Source: Psychromonas sp030397575
GTDB taxonomy: Bacteria; Pseudomonadota; Gammaproteobacteria; Enterobacterales; Psychromonadaceae
Reading direction: 5' to 3' (one strand)
Length of the DNA stretch: 64,000 bases
NCBI RefSeq assembly: GCF_046250175.1
Contig: NZ_CP176468.1
The position numbers were made by a program, and so were the translations under genes. Of the stretch, positions 57,171 through 64,000 are shown piece by piece. Below the pieces are notes generated by a model. That model worked only from the letters and a program-made list of their open reading frames with translations, did not search any database and was not told the origin of the DNA. Numbering within the stretch: the first letter of the stretch is position 1; every line of letters starts with the position of its first letter.

Positions 57171-58028
57171 TTATGAAAAAAGCAGTCTGTTACAGCATTT
57201 TTTATCAATTAAGTCTTTATATTGATGCACCCGGTAAAGAGTAACTAAACTAATAGGTAATCTAACCCTATTATCTTCACGTCGTATAACGGCACCGGGG
57301 TGTCCGTCAGCTATACGTAATAGCACGCGCATTAACGCGAGTTTATGTGTTGCAGACTTACCGTCATTCAACGCAACATGACGAATGAATGGAAATGCTC
57401 CGCTCCCATCGTCAGGTAGTTTTAGTACGACCGTTTGCCATGAGACATTAGCTCTGCCGATTACATCAGGCTTTTTATCTGTGATTAATAATGGAGATAG
57501 TCCGAGTTTTGTAGACATTTGTACTAAAGCATCGCTAGAAACTTCATACATATTTCGTTCATCGCCACTTTCACCATGACGTAATGAGATAACTAATAGG
57601 CCGCCGGGCTTTAATAAGTTAGCGAGTTTTCGTAATGAACGAGTGCGTTGCGCATCTGGAATATGCATCTAAACGGCACTTAATAAAATGAGGTCGAAAC
57701 TGATTTCTTTACGCGTGACGGCGGTGAGATCGGGAAGTGAATCTTATAACCAGTTAATGTTCAAACCTTGGGTATGATTTTTACCGAGTTCAGCTAACAT
57801 TGAAGCGGGTTCAATCGCAGTCACAGAAATATTATTATCAGCACCTTTCTGTGCAAAGTACTTGCTATCTAGCCCTGCTCCAGCGCCTATATCTAAAATG
57901 CGGGCCTCTTTCTTATTTAAAATAGGAGTCAGATAGCTTAACCAAGATGCGTGGACTTCCTCAAAGGTTTTTGATAGGTACATTTCAGCTAGTTTATTGG
58001 CGTTTTTATTGTAAAAATTAGCCGTCAT
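57171..58028 (-). pseudogene. Class I SAM-dependent methyltransferase, two in-frame stops
   Basis: One continuous 286-codon frame encodes a UbiE/Methyltransf_11-type protein (RILDIGAGAGLDSKYF for SAM binding, AIEPASML, IPDAQRTRSLRKLANLLKPGG, GGLLVISLRHG). It is interrupted by TAA (57744-57746), where CAA (Gln) fits, and by TAG before MHIPDA, where TGG (Trp) fits the usual VWMHI. The frame is kept on both sides, so these are two point mutations rather than shifts. The gene is probably dead, and recently so. It lies outside the Ssp operons. Confidence 0.85.
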
Positions 58029-58339
58029 ACCTGTCCTTATTTTAGGTATAAAAAGTAGATGAAAGACAATACGTCAGTTCGAAAGAGTTTAGGTGCTGAA
58101 CGGAGTACATAAGTACCTAATAATTAAGATATTAACACTTAATAGTTACTCATGAAAAGTATAAAATTGAGTTTATTTTATATTTTTTATACATTATATT
58201 TAATCTAACTATTAATTAGTTACAGAAAAAAGTTATTCCGTAGTAATAGTTTTATTATGCCTCGCTTGGTTAGCTAATGAATGTCTTCTCTATTGTTTAA
58301 AAACCTTTAACTAGTCTAGATTTTTTTATCGATAGAACG
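58029..58339. other. Intergenic, no gene seen
   Basis: AT-rich region upstream of the methyltransferase pseudogene and beyond the last tRNA-like repeat; it would hold the old promoter of that gene. Confidence 0.5.
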
Positions 58340-58376
58340 AATGAACCGCTTAACTTATAAAGTTAAGCGGTTCATT
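58340..58376. terminator. Perfect 17-bp hairpin beside a tRNA-Pro-like repeat
   Basis: AATGAACCGCTTAACTT (58340-58356) is exactly complementary to 58360-58376 around a 3-base loop. It directly follows, in the minus direction, the degenerate tRNA-Pro copy at 58383-58474, in the same position as the terminator behind the functional gene. No T-run is adjacent. Confidence 0.65.
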
Positions 58377-58382
58377 TAAGTG

Positions 58383-58474
58383 TGGTCGTGATATTAGACA
58401 GGAACCTAAAAACACTCTGTTCCAACTCTTTTTCAAAACATTGGAGATGCGCTACCAAACTGCACTAATCACCG
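58383..58474 (-). repeat. Degenerate tRNA-Pro copy A
   Basis: It keeps the CCA end, most of the acceptor stem and the D arm of tRNA-Pro. The anticodon arm is replaced by the longer variant shared by all degenerate copies, and the T arm is damaged. Not expected to be functional. Confidence 0.8.
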
Positions 58475-58564
58475 AATATTGTTATTTGTATTTTAGAAAC
58501 GAAAAGCAGAGGTTCTAGAATGCAAAAAGACCGTAACATAATGAATGCTAAGAGCTTCTTTAAT

Positions 58565-58577
58565 GTGGTCGGTGATA
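58565..58577 (-). repeat. 3'-end stub of tRNA-Pro
   Basis: TGGTCGGTGATAG (the CCA end plus acceptor 3' strand) recurs after a degenerate copy of the proM terminator sequence at about 58525-58560, but the rest of the tRNA is missing. Confidence 0.6.
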
Positions 58578-58652
58578 GATGGAGCGAATAAGCGACAGCT
58601 TAGTGTCTGAGCTATCTTTTAAGCTAATCTCGTACTTTCAGAGCCATAAATG

Positions 58653-58688
58653 AAAAAATCCACTTAGCTATTTCTAGCTAAGCGGATT
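58653..58688 (-). terminator. Terminator behind degenerate tRNA-Pro copy B
   Basis: A 14-bp stem with one mismatch (AATCCGCTTAGCTA on the minus strand) and 4-base loop runs into six T residues on the minus strand. It sits just 3' of the degenerate copy at 58699-58791. Confidence 0.85.
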
Positions 58689-58698
58689 ATTCTTAATG

Positions 58699-58791
58699 TG
58701 GTCGGTGATAGAGGATTCGAACCTAAAAACACTTCTGGTCCAACTTTTACCCAAAACATGGAGATGCGCTACCAAAATGCGCTAATCACCG
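58699..58791 (-). repeat. Degenerate tRNA-Pro copy B
   Basis: The acceptor stem (CGGTGAT/ATCACCG), CCA and TTCGAAT loop are intact, but the T stem is mispaired and the anticodon arm carries the shared longer variant. It resembles a recently dead tRNA-Pro with its own terminator. Confidence 0.8.
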
Positions 58792-58811
58792 AGAATTTAT
58801 TCCTAAAATGC

Positions 58812-58845
58812 AAAAAGCTCGTAACATAATAAATGCTACGAGCTT
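58812..58845 (-). terminator. Terminator of the tRNA operon
   Basis: Stem AAGCTCGTA/TACGAGCTT with a 13-base loop is followed by T residues on the minus strand, eight bases past the CCA end of the last functional tRNA-Pro. Confidence 0.9.
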
Positions 58846-58853
58846 CTTTAATG

Positions 58854-58930
<77 letters not shown>

Positions 58931-58938
58931 AGTTTTTT

Positions 58939-59027
58939 ATTTGTGCTTTGTAATAATGGGTCAAACCCTCTGGTCCAACTTTCATCCAAAACACTGGAGA
59001 TACGCTACCAAGCTGCGCTAATCACCG
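58939..59027 (-). repeat. tRNA-Pro 5'-half-like repeat D, inside the operon
   Basis: The acceptor 5' strand and D arm are well preserved. The anticodon arm is the shared longer variant, and the sequence then leaves tRNA similarity before the T arm. It lies between tRNA-Leu and the last tRNA-Pro, so it is part of the primary transcript. Confidence 0.8.
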
Positions 59028-59076
59028 AGTTTTTGTTAAATTTTAATCAACAGTGAGTGGTTGATTTTAGTTTAAA

Positions 59077-59161
59077 TGGTGCGGAAGGAGAGACTTGAAC
59101 TCTCACACCTTGCGATACTAGAACCTAAATCTAGCGCGTCTACCAATTCCGCCACTTCCGC
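59077..59161 (-). tRNA. tRNA-Leu(TAG)
   Basis: An 85-nt class II tRNA with encoded CCA, anticodon loop TTTAGGT (anticodon TAG), variable arm and intact GCGGAAG/CTTCCGC acceptor stem. Confidence 0.96.
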
Positions 59162-59196
59162 AACTACTTAAACTTTTTAACTTAAGATTTAAAAAA

Positions 59197-59273
59197 TGGG
59201 GCGAATGACGGGGTTTGAACCCGCGACAACCGGAATCACAATCCGGGGCTCTACCAACTGAGCTACATCCGCC
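59197..59273 (-). tRNA. tRNA-His(GTG)
   Basis: 77 nt with encoded CCA. Anticodon stem-loop CCGGA-TTGTGAT-TCCGG gives anticodon GTG. The extra 5' G typical of tRNA-His is present, pairing with the discriminator C. Confidence 0.96.
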
Positions 59274-59291
59274 ACTAAACTTTTTTAAAAA

Positions 59292-59368
59292 TGGTACGCC
59301 CTACAGGATTCGAACCTGTGGCCTACGGCTTAGAAGGCCGTTGCTCTATCCAGCTGAGCTAAGGGCGC
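59292..59368 (-). tRNA. tRNA-Arg(TCT)
   Basis: 77 nt with encoded CCA, anticodon arm CGGCC-TTCTAAG-CCG region with anticodon TCT, acceptor GCGCCCT. It is second in the operon. Confidence 0.95.
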
Positions 59369-59416
59369 AAAAGCAGGATTTATACCTTTATAACGATTCC
59401 TCATTATATTTAAATG

Positions 59417-59493
<77 letters not shown>

Positions 59494-59500
59494 AGTATTT

Positions 59501-59788
59501 ATTTGCGCTTTGTAATAATGGGTCAAACCCTCTGGTCCAACTTTTATCCAAAACACTGGAGATACACTATCAAACTACGTTAACCACCAATTTTTTATTT
59601 GCGCTCTGTAATAATTAGTCAAACCCTCTGGTCCAACTTTTATCTAAAACACTGGAGATACACTATCAAACTACGTTAACCACCAATTTTTTATTTGTGC
59701 TTTGTCATAATGAGTCAAACCCTCTGGTCCAACTCTTATCCAAAACACTGGAGATACGCTATCAAACTACGTTAACCACCAATTTTAT
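59501..59788 (-). repeat. Tandem array of three 96-bp tRNA-Pro-derived repeats (E, F, G)
   Basis: Units beginning at 59501, 59597 and 59693 (period exactly 96 bp) each contain a tRNA-Pro 5' half with the variant anticodon arm, ending near CCACCAA, plus a spacer ATTTGYGCTYTGT. They differ from each other at only a few positions. The array lies between the operon promoter and the first tRNA-Pro and should be transcribed as the leader. Confidence 0.88.
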
Positions 59789-59867
59789 GCTTTAGCAGCA
59801 AAGGAAACTAAACAATCATTTCGTTACCTTTTGTGTTGAAACGCTTAATGCCTGTCAACGAGGCGAG

Positions 59868-59896
59868 ATATTACTGAGTTGCGGACTTATCGTCAA
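59868..59896 (-). promoter_or_regulatory. Promoter of the tRNA operon with GC-rich discriminator
   Basis: On the minus strand TTGACG and TAATAT are separated by 17 bp and followed by CTCGCCTCG, a GC-rich discriminator as in stable-RNA promoters under stringent control. The start would be near 59860. Confidence 0.78.
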
Positions 59897-60146
59897 ACTT
59901 TATTTACATATATTTTGTTGCTTGCCGAATAATTAAACGCATTGCACAATATTAATTCATATATTAATTAAAAATGCTTTTTAATGCTATTTTTTAAACA
60001 GGTTTAACTTTATTTATCTCAATTAATTTATATGCTTAAGCAAAAAATCTACATAAACTGTTGTTAAATTCAGATATAGTGAATGTGCAGTTGAGTTAAT
60101 GTCTTATCTCAACATGTTAACTACTTTAAAATGGAGTAAATAACAC
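59897..60146. other. Intergenic upstream of the DUF3014 gene
   Basis: AT-rich spacer between the tRNA operon promoter (minus) and the DUF3014 gene (plus). It should hold the promoter of the latter; TGGAG lies about 10 bases before its ATG. Nothing else is seen. Confidence 0.5.
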
Positions 60147-61073
60147 ATGCCCTACCCTGACTTCCCAAAAGAAAAATCGTATTCTTGGCTAAATATTCTA
60201 TTAATTGTCATTTGTGTCTCAATATTTGGTTACAGTATTTTTTATTTCACTTACCCAGACCAGCACCATAGGCTAGTTGAAAGACTTGAATTATCTTCCT
60301 TATTTAATAATAACCAACAAGTTAGCAATGAAGATAAAACAACGGTTATCACTCAACCAACAGAAAGTGACACTAGCATGACTAAAAATGTAGGTGCGCC
60401 TTTAGTTTCATCCGCAGAACCTACAATTATAGCGCCTGTAGATCCTGATTTGCCGACATTAATGGAGTCTGACCCAGACGTATTATTATCCATTGAGGAA
60501 TTTAGTAAGCCAAGTTTAATGAATAACAAGATGCTACAAAAAGGGATTATTAGCAGTACTGTTGTATTTATTGATAATTTTAGCCGAGGTGATTTCATTG
60601 CTAGTTTCAGCCCATTACTTCCACCTAAGTTACCTTTTGTCATTGATAGGGAAGCTGGACAGGCTATTTTATCTCAACAAAGTTACCAGCGTTATGATAA
60701 ATATGCGGCTTACATTGACTCATTAGATGTTAAGAAGTTGATAAAGGCTTATCATACTTTTAAACCTTTGATAGACGAGTCATATCATGAAATCGCTCGT
60801 CCAGGATCGGAGTTTCATGATGTGTTAAATAATGCGATTGACGTTGCTTTAAGCGTCCCTGTCATTGAAGAGCCAATTACTTTGCATTCACCTTCTGTTA
60901 TGTACTTATTTGATGATCCGACTTTAGAGGATTTAAATGATGCACAAAAGCTGTTGCTTCGCTTCGGTCCTGATAATTTGATCACTATACAAAATAAATT
61001 AGCAGAGATTCAATTGGAGTTGAATAACCCCGAATCAACCAGTGAATCAACTGACGCATCTTCTTCCTTATAA
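60147..61073 (+). CDS. DUF3014 single-pass membrane protein
   Basis: The 308-residue protein has a short cytoplasmic N-terminus, one membrane helix (about 16-36), a disordered Ser/Thr/Pro-rich linker to about 100, and a C-terminal DUF3014 domain (VVFIDNFSRGDFIASFSPLLPP, YDKYAAYIDSLDVKKLIKAYHTFKPL, LLRFGPDNLITIQNKLAEI). The domain is probably periplasmic. DUF3014 proteins are widespread in gammaproteobacteria and have no established function. The gene is monocistronic with a clear terminator. Confidence 0.85.
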   Translation: MPYPDFPKEKSYSWLNILLIVICVSIFGYSIFYFTYPDQHHRLVERLELSSLFNNNQQVSNEDKTTVITQPTESDTSMTKNVGAPLVSSAEPTIIAPVDPDLPTLMESDPDVLLSIEEFSKPSLMNNKMLQKGIISSTVVFIDNFSRGDFIASFSPLLPPKLPFVIDREAGQAILSQQSYQRYDKYAAYIDSLDVKKLIKAYHTFKPLIDESYHEIARPGSEFHDVLNNAIDVALSVPVIEEPITLHSPSVMYLFDDPTLEDLNDAQKLLLRFGPDNLITIQNKLAEIQLELNNPESTSESTDASSSL

Positions 61074-61078
61074 ATGAA

Positions 61079-61108
61079 AAAGCCAATCGTATTATCACGA
61101 TTGGCTTT
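61079..61108. terminator. Bidirectional terminator
   Basis: A 12-bp stem AAGCCAATCGT.../ACGATTGGCTT with a 6-base loop lies five bases past the DUF3014 stop. T-rich tails occur on the plus side (short) and on the minus side (longer), so it can also end the convergent phosphorylase transcript. Confidence 0.85.
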
Positions 61109-61236
61109 AACATTATTGGTGCTTAAATGGTTAAGTCACTTTTCTTGAACATATCTATCACATCATAGACAAACCACGTATTAAACTGATTTTAGTTAGT
61201 ATGTCCAGTTATGCGCTATAGCATCTTTATGAGTGA

Positions 61237-63009
61237 TTATTCATATAAAATATTACTTATCCAGACTGTTTGATACGGTGCAAGCATCATCATATCTGCC
61301 TGTACATCTATGACCTCGCCAGAGATTAATTCATACCAATTATCTGTCATAATAAGGTTGAGGTCATGAATAGCAAGTTCCATTTCATGGCTTGTAATAT
61401 TACTGATACAGAATATGCTTTGTTTTCTATCTAAACTTTGACGCCAGAAACCGAACATTTGTAACCCTAAATGTAACGTAAATTGCGTTGCATTAGGATG
61501 GAATGCTGGTTGTTTAATACGAATATCCAATAAATCTTTTAATGAGTTTAGTACGATTGAATGGTGGTTAGTTTCGTCATCTAGATTATCTTGTAACTCT
61601 TCGTAATCCCAACGATGTCTATTAATAGAGCGATTGTGCTGTGTATTAGCCACTTTCTCATAATCGTTTTGCGTTCCTAATAAACTATGAATGTAAACGC
61701 CAGGCACCCCTTCTAGCCCGAACATAATGGCATGAGCACACAAAAAGCGTTGTAGTCCTAATTTATCTTTGCCTTTGGTTGTTCCTTGTAATGCATCGTA
61801 GAGTGCAATATTAATTTCATAAGCTTTAGGTGCACCGGTTTCAGTGGTACGCCATGAAACCTTACCGCCAAATTGCTGCATGGTTTCTACTAACGTTGTT
61901 AATTCATAATCATTTAATAACCCTTCAGCAGGACGTAAACCGATACCGTCATGTGATGCAATAAAGTTAAAATAGAAAGTACCATTTTGTGAAGGAGGCA
62001 TACTCATTAACCAGCGTTTTAGGTATAAGCAGTTGCCGGTTACTAACGTATTAATCAGTAAAGGAGGTAATGAGAAGTTATAGATTGCATGGGCTTCATT
62101 GGCATTACCAAAATAGGTCAGATTTTGAGTATTAGGGATGTTTGTTTCCGTAATAATCACTGCATCATGTTGAGCATGCTCTAATAAGGTTCTTAATAAA
62201 CGAACTACTTCATGGGTTTCAGGTAAGTTGATAGAAGTGCTATTAAGTTTTTTCCATAAAAACGCTACGGCATCAAAACGGAAAATTTTAACTCCCATAT
62301 CCAGATATAAACGGATAATAGACACAAAGCTTTTGAGCACTTCAGGGTTTCTAAAGTCAAAGTCGACTTGGTCATGGCTGAAGGTACACCATACATGTTG
62401 AGTGCCTTTACCTGTTTCTGTTTCTCTTAATAGGTCAGAGGTTCTTGGACGGACCACATTTGATAAGTCATCATCAGGTGATGCGGTATAGAAAAAGTCA
62501 CTACCAATCCCTTCGCCTTTAATAAAATTATCAAACCATGCACTTCGACTAGAACAATGGTTAATCACTAAATCAGACATTAAGCGACGATCTTTCGCGA
62601 TTGATTGAATTTCTTCCCAACCCCCTAGCGATTCATTAACACTAGAGTAATCAATAACTGAAAAACCATCATCTGAGCTATAAGGGAAAAAGGGTAAAAT
62701 ATGTACACTATTAACGCTATCACCAAGGTAATGATTCATAAAATGCTGAAGCGTCACTAACGGTTTTTCATCCGCTTTCATAACACTATCACCATAGGTG
62801 ATCATGATAATATCTTTCTGTGACCAATGATTTTCATGAGGAACTGGCGCTGTGCAGCTTTCATTTAAACGCATCAATTCAACTAATTGATCGCTTAAAT
62901 CTTCACAACTAATACTTAGCTCAACATCTTTATAAATAAAATTAAGCTGTTGTGTTAATTTACTTTTTAACAGTAACAGTTCATTTTCTGCTGCACTTAA
63001 TTCCGCCAT
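61237..63009 (-). CDS. GH13_18 phosphorylase, probably glucosylglycerate phosphorylase
   Basis: The 590-residue member of the sucrose phosphorylase subfamily of GH13 has an N-terminal extension of about 70 residues. It shows MITYGDSV, HILPFFPYSSDDGFSVIDY, the nucleophile Asp in FRFDAVAF (about 245), the acid/base Glu in ITETNIPN (about 286) and the stabilising Asp in ASHDGIGLRP (about 351). Family members cleave sucrose, sucrose-6-phosphate or glucosylglycerate with phosphate. The synthase of glucosyl-3-phosphoglycerate directly upstream argues for glucosylglycerate, letting the cell recover glucose-1-phosphate and glycerate from the solute. It lies 82 bp downstream of that gene on the same strand. 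Confidence 0.85.
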   Translation of the reverse strand: MAELSAAENELLLLKSKLTQQLNFIYKDVELSISCEDLSDQLVELMRLNESCTAPVPHENHWSQKDIIMITYGDSVMKADEKPLVTLQHFMNHYLGDSVNSVHILPFFPYSSDDGFSVIDYSSVNESLGGWEEIQSIAKDRRLMSDLVINHCSSRSAWFDNFIKGEGIGSDFFYTASPDDDLSNVVRPRTSDLLRETETGKGTQHVWCTFSHDQVDFDFRNPEVLKSFVSIIRLYLDMGVKIFRFDAVAFLWKKLNSTSINLPETHEVVRLLRTLLEHAQHDAVIITETNIPNTQNLTYFGNANEAHAIYNFSLPPLLINTLVTGNCLYLKRWLMSMPPSQNGTFYFNFIASHDGIGLRPAEGLLNDYELTTLVETMQQFGGKVSWRTTETGAPKAYEINIALYDALQGTTKGKDKLGLQRFLCAHAIMFGLEGVPGVYIHSLLGTQNDYEKVANTQHNRSINRHRWDYEELQDNLDDETNHHSIVLNSLKDLLDIRIKQPAFHPNATQFTLHLGLQMFGFWRQSLDRKQSIFCISNITSHEMELAIHDLNLIMTDNWYELISGEVIDVQADMMMLAPYQTVWISNILYE

Positions 63010-63091
63010 AAAACTCCCCTTATTAACACCAAGTAATTAACAGTGATTGCTTGGTGTCATTTTATTATTGATTTTAATATGAGTGATGCTT

Positions 63092-64000
63092 TTACTCACT
63101 GAACTCTTGATAATCTAACTCTACCGCTTCTTTCAGCTGGTCCAACACATCTGGCATCGCACTGATAACACGGCTCCATGATGGAATGAAAGGCGTATCC
63201 ATTGGCTTATCTAAGAAGATCTGGCCAGCAGTCATGACATTCTCAGCAAACATCTCTATGGCTTTTTCTTCATTATGGATATCTAAACTTAACCCATTCA
63301 TTAGTGCATCACCACGATACATTTCTAAATAATCTAATGCGATACGGTAATAAGTTGCTTTTAAAGTACGAATACTTTCGGTACTAAATGTTTCACCCTG
63401 TGTTGCCAATTTACGAATAAAGGCTTTAGTAATGTCCACAGACATTTTAGATAATCCACCTTCTACATTGTCCAGCGATAAATCTTGGTGTTTATGATCG
63501 TATGCATCTGAAATATCAACCTGACAAGTACGGTTACTTGCATAGTTACGGTGCATTTCAGATAACACACCAATTTCAAGACCCCAATCGCTTGGAATAC
63601 GCAAATCACTTAATACATCTTTACGGAATGAGAATTCGCCTGCCAATGGGTAAAGGAAGCTATCAATAAATTCTAGGTAATCATTATGGCCAATAGTTTT
63701 CTTTAACGCTTTAACTAACGGCGTAACTAATAGGCGTGATACACGACCATTCACCTTGCCATCGGCAACCCTAGAGTAAAAACCTTTACAAAACTCATAG
63801 TTAAAACCAGGGTTTGCCACTGGGTAAATTAAGCGTGCTAATAGGGCGCGATCATAGGTTACGATATCACAATCATGTAATGCCACTGATTCTGCTTTGC
63901 CTGAAGCTAATGTATAACCCATGCAATACCAAACATTTCGGCCTTTACCCAATTCTTTTGGTGCAACGCCCAGTGCTTGTAATTTTGCATCTAAGGCTTT
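63092..64000 (-). CDS. gpgS: Glucosyl-3-phosphoglycerate synthase, 5' end outside window
   Basis: The 302 visible codons stay open to the right edge, so the N-terminus with the first part of the nucleotide-binding site is missing from view. The sequence matches GT81-type glucosyl-3-phosphoglycerate synthases: CMGYTLASGKAESVALHDCD with the metal-binding DxD-like motif HDCDIV, NPGFNYEFCKGFYSRV, SRLLVTPLVKAL, YPLAGEFSFRKDVL and DWGLEIGVL. It joins glucose from a nucleotide sugar to 3-phosphoglycerate, the first step to the compatible solute glucosylglycerate. A TTG at 63952 could look like a start but lies inside the conserved domain. Confidence 0.88.
   Translation of the reverse strand, partial: KALDAKLQALGVAPKELGKGRNVWYCMGYTLASGKAESVALHDCDIVTYDRALLARLIYPVANPGFNYEFCKGFYSRVADGKVNGRVSRLLVTPLVKALKKTIGHNDYLEFIDSFLYPLAGEFSFRKDVLSDLRIPSDWGLEIGVLSEMHRNYASNRTCQVDISDAYDHKHQDLSLDNVEGGLSKMSVDITKAFIRKLATQGETFSTESIRTLKATYYRIALDYLEMYRGDALMNGLSLDIHNEEKAIEMFAENVMTAGQIFLDKPMDTPFIPSWSRVISAMPDVLDQLKEAVELDYQEFSE

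Noticed and set aside
57744..57746. Stop-codon recoding or a split two-gene methyltransferase
   Set aside because: Two different stop codons occur, no recoding element is visible, and the second part lacks its own start context; a pseudogene is simpler.
41245..58028. Prophage or integrative element
   Set aside because: No integrase, structural phage genes, conjugation genes or matching attachment repeats were seen, although the island may have arrived by transfer.
61237..63009. Sucrose phosphorylase as the definite function
   Set aside because: The subfamily includes several acceptors, and the adjacent GpgS gene favours glucosylglycerate.

Overview
The window looks like chromosome of a marine, psychrophile-like gammaproteobacterium, with Psychromonas or a close relative as the best guess. 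The pointers are AT-rich DNA, an alginate lyase, a Cache-type chemoreceptor, a glucosylglycerate synthase/phosphorylase pair, and a Pro-Arg-His-Leu-Pro tRNA operon resembling argX-hisR-leuT-proM. This assignment is inference from gene content; no 16S gene is present.

Layout. 1-9 kb holds the tail of an unidentified gene, a GGDEF/EAL c-di-GMP protein, a MATE transporter, a lipoprotein alginate lyase (F5/8C + PL7) and a methyl-accepting chemotaxis protein. 9.5-10.6 kb is a scar where the 5' part of an arginine:pyruvate-transaminase-like gene and the 5' part of a DUF4347 adhesin-like gene meet tail to tail, both without their 3' parts. 10.9-34.1 kb is a complete catechol siderophore locus: a dimodular NRPS (C-A-T-C-A-T-TE), an MbtH protein, an MFS exporter, entCEBA-like 2,3-dihydroxybenzoate genes, a phosphopantetheinyl transferase, an ABC importer (binding protein, two permeases, ATPase), a Fes-like esterase, an AraC regulator and a TonB-dependent receptor. 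Three Fur-box-like sites lie at its divergent or intergenic control points. The second A domain carries the EntF serine code. The first has acidic residues at two pocket positions, so I predict a (DHB-basic amino acid-Ser)n product of the chrysobactin/vanchrobactin/turnerbactin type.

34.5-41.2 kb is iscR-sufBCDSAT followed by a strong terminator and a separate sufE. A near-consensus IscR type 1 site lies upstream of iscR.

41.7-56.8 kb is a DNA phosphorothioation defence island: a phosphorothioation-associated methyltransferase, an SspE-like DUF262/HNH effector, a tightly coupled PLD / GHKL-ATPase / DEAH-helicase cassette, then divergent sspB-sspC-sspD with sspA convergent to sspD. SspABCD would write single-strand phosphorothioates. 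The four-gene minus-strand operon would hold two restriction arms, SspE and probably an SspFGH-type module.

57.2-59.9 kb holds a methyltransferase pseudogene with two in-frame stops, then the tRNA operon on the minus strand. The operon has a recognisable promoter with a GC-rich discriminator and is flanked and interrupted by six degenerate tRNA-Pro-derived repeats that share one altered anticodon arm. Three of them form a 96-bp tandem array in the transcribed leader. 60.1-64 kb holds a DUF3014 membrane protein, a GH13_18 phosphorylase (probably glucosylglycerate phosphorylase) and a glucosyl-3-phosphoglycerate synthase that runs off the right edge.

The two most unusual items are the composite Ssp island and the tRNA-Pro repeat array. 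Assignments rest on motifs and remembered family features; no database search was run.
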